A stretch of 64,000 nt of DNA. Source: Teredinibacter sp. KSP-S5-2. GTDB taxonomy: Bacteria > Pseudomonadota > Gammaproteobacteria > Pseudomonadales > Cellvibrionaceae. Position 1 is the first letter of the stretch, and each line of letters opens with the position of its first letter. The notes beneath the pieces were generated by a model. It saw only the letters and a list, made by a program, of their open reading frames with translations. It ran no database searches and was not told the DNA's origin. A program made the translations under genes and the position numbers. Positions 27,701 through 33,957 of this stretch are shown here, in pieces. The stretch is taken from contig NZ_CP120416.1 of NCBI RefSeq assembly GCF_032773895.1, positions 1,238,001 to 1,302,000 on the forward strand, in the 5' to 3' direction.

Positions 27701-28391
27701 CACCTATGGGTGCGAATACGATTTAATCCTTATGGATTGTCAGATGCCTGAGATGGATGGTTATCAGGCATCCAGGGCAATCCGTTCGGGATTGGCTGGT
27801 GATCACTATAAAAATACGGTAATCATAGCCTTGACGGCGAATGCCATGATTGGAGACCGGGAAAAATGTTTGAACAGTGGCATGAACGATTACGTAACAA
27901 AACCGATTAACCCCGATATGCTGATAGAAAAAATTGAAAACTACATTCGTGGTGGTGATGTTGTGCAATATCCAGAGGCTATTGACCATACGGAAGAACA
28001 GCTTTCTTTTGACGTATGGGATCGGGATGTATTAAGCCGCCGGGTAAAAGGAAAAGAAGAGCGGGTACAAAGATTGATTACGCTGTATCTGGAACAAAAA
28101 AACAAACGAGATGAGTTTCTAAAAAGAGCTTCATCTGGTGATGCGGATATTAATGATATTGCAGATTTTGCACATTCCGTTAAAGGCAGTGCGGGCAATT
28201 TGGGGTGTAATAAACTATTTCATTTGGCCGAAGTTCTTGAGATTAAAGCTCGTGAAGAGGAAGAGGCGGAAGTCGATGTGCTTATGAAAGGCTTTCGCGA
28301 AGCAATAGCTGAAGTAGACGTGACTTTTTCCTCCTATCTAAAAGGCAGTACCGCTACAAGCCCTCAGCCTTCATGGGACACTTTCTTATAA
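24789..28391 (+). CDS. Hybrid sensor histidine kinase (HAMP-PAS-HisKA-HATPase-REC-Hpt)
   Basis: A 1200-residue membrane kinase. TM1 at about 14-34, a helical periplasmic domain to about 315, TM2 about 317-338, HAMP, a coiled coil, a PAS domain (about 400-520), HisKA with phospho-His548 (FLANMSHEIRTPMNGVLGM), HATPase_c (NLLSNAIKFTS, GGTGLGLAIV), a degenerate receiver (about 780-910; its SRP replaces the usual KP), an intact receiver with Asp983 (LILMDCQMPEMDG) and a C-terminal Hpt with His1129 (AHSVKGSAGNLG). This is the TorS/ArcB-type phosphorelay layout. No response regulator gene is adjacent. The divergent solute-binding protein may be its periplasmic partner. The start ATG at 24789 gives a short cytoplasmic tail before TM1. 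Confidence 0.92.
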   Translation: MLAWPPFNFNLSRKLLVGISFVSVLALLSIAFSLDGLSQAQREQKKLIDQTLPVLKISRSIAYLINKLILDAEFLIEINDPEKFAARIDELSQSEELVEEKVSDLYRIEENFVVNSLVSDMEKIKQNVGKIKNIVLDEKVRAVEEVKRNQQEVESTLREYKQLIVSNTMRVPPLSEKDYSEIVRLQQYVSGIDTEISRYSYNDSIDFINKRKHECLAMVRAVTDILTIIENESVKDSFAALTETLLDQVVADGKFFSSAVFLAEYNELLTTILKDNTGLNESVRVSLDELLRVSNYRVSDDLDRFKRVLDDRRNILFSLLIFMVVFIIIFVFYFVIPQITNRLNRLAFSTRQIMKGNLNENISVSGSDEISRMLQALEELRLVLKKNESLNKDNEEYNERMTLALDAEGMGVWELSLRSNALLWDKRMHDLYMRSFSTDESLQVVDFDDWMLYLPEKRREEYKQQLHESVKKREKFVCEHEIVLSPEVRRYVRTIASIITKNGIAERAVGVSYDITDRYLSNVQLIEAKNQAENATKTKSEFLANMSHEIRTPMNGVLGMLNIAMKNVTDFEQTKRLELAYSSANSLLGIINDILDFSKIEAGRMELELIEFSLMELISELAKSLSAIAYEKGISIVVDLSEVKRNAVIGDPVRVRQILNNLLSNAIKFTSVGEINIKAKLTLDDDKKYKFECWIIDSGIGIDPDKISSLFNPFSQADTSTTRNFGGTGLGLAIVSQLCELMEGDIIVCSIPAGGSTFKFTINLQQPRFTSEAPVIDCSSVSALILDQHVSSRNTIRRQIESWGISVNACSIEQYLQSNKLRTVLDHYDVIFIDQAVFSFAENKFFAEIDKEKSLGDAKRVLICDCIGSADHLNLNDFAIDSTISRPVTQSDLFDIFAPLAHNRDQILSHDVVGGKVKASHTTPLFTKETRVLLVEDNAVNRAVANDILNDIGLQVANAANGAEAISMLQSTYGCEYDLILMDCQMPEMDGYQASRAIRSGLAGDHYKNTVIIALTANAMIGDREKCLNSGMNDYVTKPINPDMLIEKIENYIRGGDVVQYPEAIDHTEEQLSFDVWDRDVLSRRVKGKEERVQRLITLYLEQKNKRDEFLKRASSGDADINDIADFAHSVKGSAGNLGCNKLFHLAEVLEIKAREEEEAEVDVLMKGFREAIAEVDVTFSSYLKGSTATSPQPSWDTFL

Positions 28392-28737
28392 GCTTATTCT
28401 TTTTGACTAAATGATAGTCATTTTCTGTGTTTGATTATTGTTTAAGGCATGTCCGAAGAGTTTTTTATTAAGATAATACGGGTCAATCAAAGGATTAGCT
28501 TGCACTGGCATAATTTGGCCAGCAGTGGCAATTCGAGAGACTTGTCATAACACAGCTTATTGGGTACTTACTTTTGAGACATCGCCGACACTCTAGGTGA
28601 CAGTTGATTTACGAGTTCATTATTCTCTGTTAAAAGGAACGGTTAGTAATGCTGGCTCGCAACAGCTTTCTCACTTCGTGTTTATCTAACTAAAGGTGGG
28701 GAGTTTGTCATGCAAATTATAAAAATATGGAGTGCGA
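28392..28737. other. Intergenic stretch, no gene seen
   Basis: 346 bases between the hybrid kinase and the first outer-membrane barrel gene. It should contain the promoter for the latter. No clear terminator or recognised binding site is visible; an imperfect inverted repeat lies around 28503-28533 (CACTGGC and GGCCAGCAGTG). Confidence 0.4.
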
Positions 28738-29520
28738 ATGCGTCTAATACAAATTCTATGTAGCTTCCTGTTGGGGGTTACCATTTCATCCTATGGGGGA
28801 GCTTCAGAAGAGACTATGAAGCTTGAGGTAATTGATCCCTACGTTGAATTACATACGGGGCCAGGTAAGGGGTACCCGGTGTTTTTCGTTATTGAGCAAG
28901 GGGAATCAATTGACGTTTTAACTCGCCGTCCGGGTTGGTATGAAGTCCGAGCGGAAAACGGTAAAGTCGGTTGGACCAGTTCGTCGCAGATTTCCCGTAC
29001 TTTACAGGCAACAGGAGAACCTGCTGACCTGCCAGAGGTGGGATACGGTGACTACCTGAAAAGTAAAATGCGTGTCGGGTTTACTGCAGGTGAGTTTATC
29101 GATGGTGAATTGGATGGAGCGGAGACCTTCAGTCTTGCGTTTGGCTACCGGCCCCTGAGTTGGCTGGTTGGCGAAATCGAATATGGCGAGTTCTACGGTT
29201 CAGAGATTCGCGGCGACTTCTATGGTGCGAACCTGTTGGTTGAACCTTATTCCAAGTGGATGTTTTCGCCGGTGGTTTTGTTTGGCGGTGGTGTCATGTC
29301 TTTTAACTCGCAGCCTGAAGTTGTTCCTGTAGCCATCGATGATTCGGATTACACGAACTATGGTTTGGGGCTGAATTACTACTTGGGGCGTAACTTTGTG
29401 GTTCGCATGGAGTATCGTTCTTATTCGGTGTCTATCGATAAGGCCGACGAAAATCCAGAGTCAACTGATAATAATGAGAGATTAGCTACATGGAAAATTG
29501 GGTTCAACACATTCTTTTAG
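28738..29520 (+). CDS. Secreted SH3b plus outer-membrane beta-barrel protein
   Basis: A 260-residue protein. A signal peptide (MRLIQILCSFLLGVTISSYGGAS) precedes a bacterial SH3 domain (about residues 28-90: VELHTGPGKGYPVF, RPGWYEVRAENGKVGWTSSS) and then an eight-stranded-barrel-like region (MRVGFTAGEF... ending WKIGFNTFF with a terminal aromatic). The ATG at 28738 follows GGAG by about 5 bases; a GTG two codons earlier is less well placed. It overlaps the next gene by 31 bases. With the two related barrels nearby it recalls GltA/GltB/GltH-type outer-membrane parts of Glt machines. SH3b domains often bind peptidoglycan. Confidence 0.78.
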   Translation: MRLIQILCSFLLGVTISSYGGASEETMKLEVIDPYVELHTGPGKGYPVFFVIEQGESIDVLTRRPGWYEVRAENGKVGWTSSSQISRTLQATGEPADLPEVGYGDYLKSKMRVGFTAGEFIDGELDGAETFSLAFGYRPLSWLVGEIEYGEFYGSEIRGDFYGANLLVEPYSKWMFSPVVLFGGGVMSFNSQPEVVPVAIDDSDYTNYGLGLNYYLGRNFVVRMEYRSYSVSIDKADENPESTDNNERLATWKIGFNTFF

Positions 29521-30101
29521 TATTGCGTACCGCAATCTTACTTTCCTTTGTGGCAGGCCCGGCCATGGCCGCAGAGGGTGAAAACAAAGCAACAGCCTCC
29601 GCTATTGATAGCGAATTTTTCGATGTTGGCTTCACAGCTGGCGTGGTTAACATTGAAGACTTCGGTAGCGAGTTCATTGCTGGAATCAATGCAACCTTTA
29701 ACGCATCAGAGAAGTATTTCTTGCAGTTTAACTGGATGCAGGCAGATGTATCAGATTCTGCATATGAAGAAAGCCAAGGCTCTTTTTATAGTGGTGACGA
29801 TCGCACTTTTACTCACTACGATGTGCTGCTTGGATACAACGTGTTGCAGGGGGAAATTTTTACCTCGGAAGCGCATGCAAACCTTTCTTCCGTCTATTTG
29901 GTAGGTGGGGTTGGTGAAACCGAGTTTGGTGGTGAAAATCGCTTTACTTATGTGTTTGGTGTGGGTTACCAAATGGCATTGGCTCGGCGTTTTATTATGC
30001 GCTTTGATAATCGCTATTATATTTATGATTCCGTTACTATTGAGGAAGACGAAAAGGTTTATAACAACCAATTGTCTGCGGGAATCGGCTTTCTGTTTTA
30101 G
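29490..30101 (+). CDS. Small outer-membrane beta-barrel protein
   Basis: A 203-residue protein with a signal peptide ending AMA-AEG (about residue 28). The mature part is an alternating-strand barrel beginning FFDVGFTAGVVNIEDFGSEF and ending LSAGIGFLF, with the terminal Phe needed for BAM insertion. It is clearly related to the protein at 30162-30788, sharing the (D/E).G..(T/A)G...(I/V)EDF start, a strand with GG.G...F and the GFLF/NILF end. It overlaps the SH3b-barrel gene by 31 bases, so the two are coexpressed. Probable structural part of the envelope machine encoded downstream. Confidence 0.78.
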   Translation: MENWVQHILLVLRTAILLSFVAGPAMAAEGENKATASAIDSEFFDVGFTAGVVNIEDFGSEFIAGINATFNASEKYFLQFNWMQADVSDSAYEESQGSFYSGDDRTFTHYDVLLGYNVLQGEIFTSEAHANLSSVYLVGGVGETEFGGENRFTYVFGVGYQMALARRFIMRFDNRYYIYDSVTIEEDEKVYNNQLSAGIGFLF

Positions 30102-30117
30102 TTAAAGAGATGATGGT

Positions 30118-30146
30118 TCATCGCCAGTACATTCTGCTGGCGATGA
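30118..30146. terminator. Hairpin between convergent barrel genes
   Basis: TCATCGCCAG and CTGGCGATGA form a perfect 10-bp stem with a 9-base loop, located between two convergent genes. No long T-run follows on either strand, so termination strength is uncertain. Confidence 0.55.
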
Positions 30147-30161
30147 CGTATTCGAAAGGTG

Positions 30162-30788
30162 TTAGAAGAGAATATTCAACCCAAAAGACAATTCTGTATT
30201 TTGCGTGGTTTTTGAACCTGTGTTGTATAAGTCGCGCTGTACAATGTGATCTTTAAAGTCCAGATTTCCCGTTAACCAGTCTGTTAATACTATTCTATAG
30301 CTCGCGCCTAGGGTGACTCCTGTTTCCGTTTGACCCGCAAAATCCACATTGGTTATACCCGCCAGTAAATAGATATCAGAATCAAATTTGCGTTTGCTGC
30401 TGGTGAATGATGTACCTGGGAATAATTTATAACCACCTAGCAAGCTGTAGTAGCTAAAGGTTTTGTCTTTAACAAAAACCACACCTTCATTGATTTTTTC
30501 TGCTGTGGGCTCGCCCGCATCTGATTCGCCATATTGAACCTGGGCAAGAAACCTGGAGTTAATGTGGTAGCTGAATGAGATGCCTGACACGGATTTAGTG
30601 CTGAAATCTTCAACGGAGAGTAACCCGGTGTATAACCCCAGCTCAAATTTTTCAGTATCTATTGCTGCTGACTTAACGGTGGATGACTGCTCTTCGGGCT
30701 GTAAAACCTCGGCGGAGCTGCCTGCGATCGCCAGATTGGAAGTTGCGAGAAAAAAGAGTAATGGGCACGCTCGTCCATAGTTCAGCAT
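30162..30788 (-). CDS. Small outer-membrane beta-barrel protein, paralogue of its neighbour
   Basis: A 208-residue protein. Signal peptide MLNYGRACPLLFFLATSNLAIA-GS; mature part starts with an acidic Ser-rich linker and then a barrel (FELGLYTGLLSVEDFSTKSV ... LSFGLNILF). The strand pattern and motifs parallel those of the 29490-30101 protein, indicating duplication. It is the only gene of this region on the minus strand, and its promoter lies in the long 30789-31547 spacer opposite to that of the machine operon. Likely an outer-membrane component working with the same system. Confidence 0.75.
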   Translation of the reverse strand: MLNYGRACPLLFFLATSNLAIAGSSAEVLQPEEQSSTVKSAAIDTEKFELGLYTGLLSVEDFSTKSVSGISFSYHINSRFLAQVQYGESDAGEPTAEKINEGVVFVKDKTFSYYSLLGGYKLFPGTSFTSSKRKFDSDIYLLAGITNVDFAGQTETGVTLGASYRIVLTDWLTGNLDFKDHIVQRDLYNTGSKTTQNTELSFGLNILF

Positions 30789-31175
30789 AGTTAAAGTCTC
30801 ACGGTTGAATAATTGCTAACAGCCGCTGCCGGAGTGGAAACAGTCATTACCTGCAACCGCCGTTTTCTTGGGTCAAACTGTTGTATCTCCCACTAAAACT
30901 CTATTTGTTTCGTTTAGTGAAACAGCCCATATTTTTGCCTAAAAGACTAAATAAAACGCCTCATAATGGGAGGAGTGACCGAGCAGAACAGTGTGTCATG
31001 TTTTACGATGTTTGCCGACAGGAATAACGAAATAAATGACGGAGTTCACGTGATGAATGTTATTCAGTTTGCAGTAAGGTGAAATGAAATTACTTGGTTA
31101 TGGTATATCCTGCCAAGATGTTGTATCAGTGTGTACTAATTATTTATATTACCTCGTACTAAGGTGCTACGTTTT

Positions 31176-31327
31176 ACCACAGCTTACTTGTGGTTAATGT
31201 AATGAGTACGTACCATCTTGGTCTCTGGTGTTAATCCTTAAGGGTGACCAGACTAGCCTTGGGCTAAGTGAAAAATTTGAGTGAGTGGATTATTGGCAGC
31301 CGATTTGGGTACCGCTCACCGTTTTTT
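31176..31327 (+). ncRNA. Candidate structured RNA or leader ending in an intrinsic terminator
   Basis: Four successive inverted repeats on the plus strand: ACCACA/TGTGGT (31176-31194), TCTGGT/ACCAGA (31224-31252, with CCTTAAGG in its loop), TAGCC-TTG-GGCTA (31254-31266) and GTGAGTGG/CCGCTCAC (31281-31319) followed by CG and six T (31322-31327). No plus-strand gene ends nearby (the last ends at 30101), so this terminator closes either a small RNA or an untranslated leader of the operon at 31548. It does not match a riboswitch class that I recognise. Confidence 0.45.
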
Positions 31328-31357
31328 ACGCAGTATAAGAACAAGACTGAATGCCAG

Positions 31358-31412
31358 GAAGCATCTCACAAACTCGGGGTTCTACCTAAAGTGTAGTGAA
31401 GCATTTCACAAA
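31358..31412 (+). repeat. Two 15-base direct repeats upstream of the machine operon
   Basis: GAAGCATCTCACAAA (31358-31372) and GAAGCATTTCACAAA (31398-31412) differ at one base and lie exactly 40 bp apart, about four helical turns. They are 136-190 bases upstream of the first operon gene and could bind an activator. Confidence 0.45.
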
Positions 31413-31547
31413 TATGGATGATGTTTGCATAAAAGACAGCGGAGATTAGTAGCTATTTTTTGTGTTTGTGATGCAGTTCATTTTTAAATAACAACAGTAA
31501 TAAACATCTATACCTGAAATGGCTGCCTGAATTTGGGTGCAAAGATA

Positions 31548-32183
31548 ATGCGTAGAGTAGTAGTAACAAGCATTTTCATTTTTCTTTTGTGTAACTCCTT
31601 TTGGGCAAGCGCCTCAGAGGAGGCTGCACCTGTAGAGCCGGGTGCGGGCGAGTCAAGTTGGGAACAAGTCGCAGAAGATAATAAGATTCAATTTGATTTG
31701 GGGCAGGAAGATGCATCTTCTCAAGATGCTTTGCATGCTGTTAAAAAAATCTCAAAAAATATTCAGGGTCTGAAAAAGGACATCGTTGAGTTAAATAAAG
31801 ACTTGCGCGTGATGGAGGAGAAACTGCTTTTTCCTTCTAATACCAAGTATTCCGTATTTGTTTCCTCCAGGGCGGTACAGTTTTTTACTCTGGAAGGTAT
31901 CAAACTGAAAATCGACGGCAAATTGGTTGCCTCCCACATCTATTCAGAGAAGCAGCGCAGTGCGCTTTCAAGAGGCGGGGTTCAGTTGTTGTATACCACC
32001 AACCTAAATGAAGGTGATCACACCGCTACAGTATTCTTTACTGGCATTGGGCCGCAGGGGCGAGCATATAAGCGCGCTCAATCGCTAAACTTTGAAAAGG
32101 GGCCCAGCGGAGAATATCTTGAGTTAGCTATTAGTGATAATGGTGCAACCCAAGAGCCTGTGTTTACGTTGAAACAATGGTAG
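31548..32183 (+). CDS. Secreted coiled-coil protein, first gene of the Glt-like operon
   Basis: A 211-residue protein with a signal peptide (MRRVVVTSIFIFLLCNSFWASA-SEE). After an acidic linker there is a short coiled coil (about residues 65-95; KKISKNIQGLKKDIVELNKDL) and a C-terminal beta-rich domain (YSVFVSSRAVQFFTLEGIKL...). I do not recognise a named family. It starts the tightly packed operon to 41006; the next gene begins 17 bases later. The start at 31548 is used because it begins the signal peptide. Probably a periplasmic component of the envelope machine. Confidence 0.75.
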   Translation: MRRVVVTSIFIFLLCNSFWASASEEAAPVEPGAGESSWEQVAEDNKIQFDLGQEDASSQDALHAVKKISKNIQGLKKDIVELNKDLRVMEEKLLFPSNTKYSVFVSSRAVQFFTLEGIKLKIDGKLVASHIYSEKQRSALSRGGVQLLYTTNLNEGDHTATVFFTGIGPQGRAYKRAQSLNFEKGPSGEYLELAISDNGATQEPVFTLKQW

Positions 32184-32199
32184 AGAGTGTGAGGTTGTT

Positions 32200-33957
32200 G
32201 TGCGTGTATCTACTGTAAATTCAACAAAACCGGGGCTGGCACTAATATTTTGCTTTTTAGTTTTTGGTGTTTTTGATGCCGAACATGTATGGGCGAAAAA
32301 TGGTAAACCTGATTCTGTTCTCCGTTCCCGTCAGGCGCTTGAATACGGGACGGTTTTCTATGATTTTTACCAGCAAGATTATTTCACCGCTTTAGTTGAC
32401 CATGAATACGTTAGTCACCTAGGCAACCCGATTGCCTTGGGAGATCAGTCTCAGGTTTTAAAAGGCGGTATGTTGGTTTCATATGGTGTGCCAAATCAAG
32501 CTCTGCCAATCTTTGAGCGTTTACTCGCGTCGACCCATGATGAAGAAACACAAAATAGTGCCTGGTATTATCTGGCGAGGTTGTATTACAACAAGTCCGA
32601 TGCGGCAAATGCAGCCAAAGCGTTAAGCAATATTAAAGGGCGAGTGTCGCCAGATGTGCATGCCGAATATCATTATTTGGCCACCCTGATTAATATTAAT
32701 GGCAACCACCTAGAAAAAGCTGAACAGGCATTTGAGGTGCTACCTCAAACCTCACCTTACCATCCCTATTTGCGTTTTAATATGGCGATCGGTCATCTTA
32801 AATCCGGCAATCTTGTTCAGGCCGTCGGTGAATTAGAGCACGTTGCCAGTTACGCCGGGCAGAAAGAGGAATTGCTTGTCTTGGCAGATAGGGCAAGGCA
32901 TGGATTGGCGCAGCTTGCGATTCAAAGTGGTAATTTTCTCGCAGCCTGGAATTACCTGACTGGAATTCGATCTGTTGGTTTATATTCTAACCGCGCATTA
33001 TTAACTTACGCCTGGGCGGCAATTAAATTGAAACGTTTTGAGGATGCTATTTCCGCATTGGAAATTCTCAATGAGCGTTCAATCGCATTGCCTGAAGTGC
33101 AGGAAGCAAAAGTGTTACTTGCACATTTATACGAACAACAGGGCGAACCCCGTAAAGCGTTAAAAAGTAATCTACTGGCGGAAAAGGAATTTAAAAAAGG
33201 TCTGGAGCAGGTGGAAGAGGCCAGGCGTATTATTGGTTTGCGTGATGTGCCCCGTGAATTTATTCGTAATCTTGAAGCGATTATGGATGAGTCCGAGTGG
33301 CACGGAGTACAGCTTTCAGTTGATTATAAAAAATTGACGCCATTTTTGATTGATTTAATGGCCAGTAATGCATTTACCGAAGTTCTGAGAGAATTAACAG
33401 ACTTATATTATATTCAAAATAATTTACAATACTGGTCGAAGCAGACAGCAGAGCATGCCTTGATTCTGGAGAACTCCAGTCAAAAAACATTTGACAAAAA
33501 TGTCCGGCAGTTTTTACAAAAAAGCGAAACCTTACAATCCCGTTTTGACGACCAGACTCTGGAGTTGCGTTTATTGACCCTGACTCTGGAAGAAAGCGTG
33601 CAGGATCGTATGTCTGCGCTTATTGAAACCACAATGCAAGAATTGAAAATACTGCAAGGTACCGTGAATCAGCTAAAAGATGTGAAAGCGCCATATCGAT
33701 TACCGGAAAGTTATGACGGGATGGTCGCGGCGCTGCATAAACGGCTGGATGTTCAGTTGGCGGAAACCAATAAATTTATTTCCGTCCTGGAACCGGTTAT
33801 GCGCGACTTGGTAAATGTTGAGCTCAACAAGCATGAAGAGCGAATGCGTTACTACTGGGCGCAGTCACGTTTGGCTAAAGCACGATTATATGACAGTACC
33901 TTGTTGGAGTTAGAACAGGCAAAATCAATGACAAATGACAGTGAGAAAGGGGAGTAA
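32200..33957 (+). CDS. Periplasmic tetratricopeptide-repeat protein
   Basis: A 585-residue protein. GTG start at 32200 with GAGG 5 bases upstream; signal peptide with FCFLVFGVFDAEHVWA. Residues about 75-330 form TPR-like helix pairs (NSAWYYLARLYYNKSDAANA, HPYLRFNMAIGHLKSGNL), and the C-terminal 230 residues are long amphipathic helices. The stop overlaps the next start (33957). In the Myxococcus Glt and Nfs systems several periplasmic TPR proteins play scaffolding roles; I infer a similar part here. Confidence 0.82.
   Translation: MRVSTVNSTKPGLALIFCFLVFGVFDAEHVWAKNGKPDSVLRSRQALEYGTVFYDFYQQDYFTALVDHEYVSHLGNPIALGDQSQVLKGGMLVSYGVPNQALPIFERLLASTHDEETQNSAWYYLARLYYNKSDAANAAKALSNIKGRVSPDVHAEYHYLATLININGNHLEKAEQAFEVLPQTSPYHPYLRFNMAIGHLKSGNLVQAVGELEHVASYAGQKEELLVLADRARHGLAQLAIQSGNFLAAWNYLTGIRSVGLYSNRALLTYAWAAIKLKRFEDAISALEILNERSIALPEVQEAKVLLAHLYEQQGEPRKALKSNLLAEKEFKKGLEQVEEARRIIGLRDVPREFIRNLEAIMDESEWHGVQLSVDYKKLTPFLIDLMASNAFTEVLRELTDLYYIQNNLQYWSKQTAEHALILENSSQKTFDKNVRQFLQKSETLQSRFDDQTLELRLLTLTLEESVQDRMSALIETTMQELKILQGTVNQLKDVKAPYRLPESYDGMVAALHKRLDVQLAETNKFISVLEPVMRDLVNVELNKHEERMRYYWAQSRLAKARLYDSTLLELEQAKSMTNDSEKGE

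Larger units (their letters stand above)
30789..31547. other. Long divergent spacer, regulatory and possibly RNA-coding
   Basis: 759 bases without a convincing gene on either strand, between the divergent barrel gene and the machine operon. It contains a run of hairpins ending in a terminator-like structure (31176-31327) and two 15-base direct repeats (31358-31372, 31398-31412), each listed separately. Such length and structure are unusual compared with the tight spacing of the genes that follow. Confidence 0.6.

Noticed and set aside
30789-31547. tRNA or small protein gene in the long spacer
   Set aside because: No cloverleaf with a TTC-type T arm and no open frame with a ribosome site was found; only hairpins and repeats are supported.
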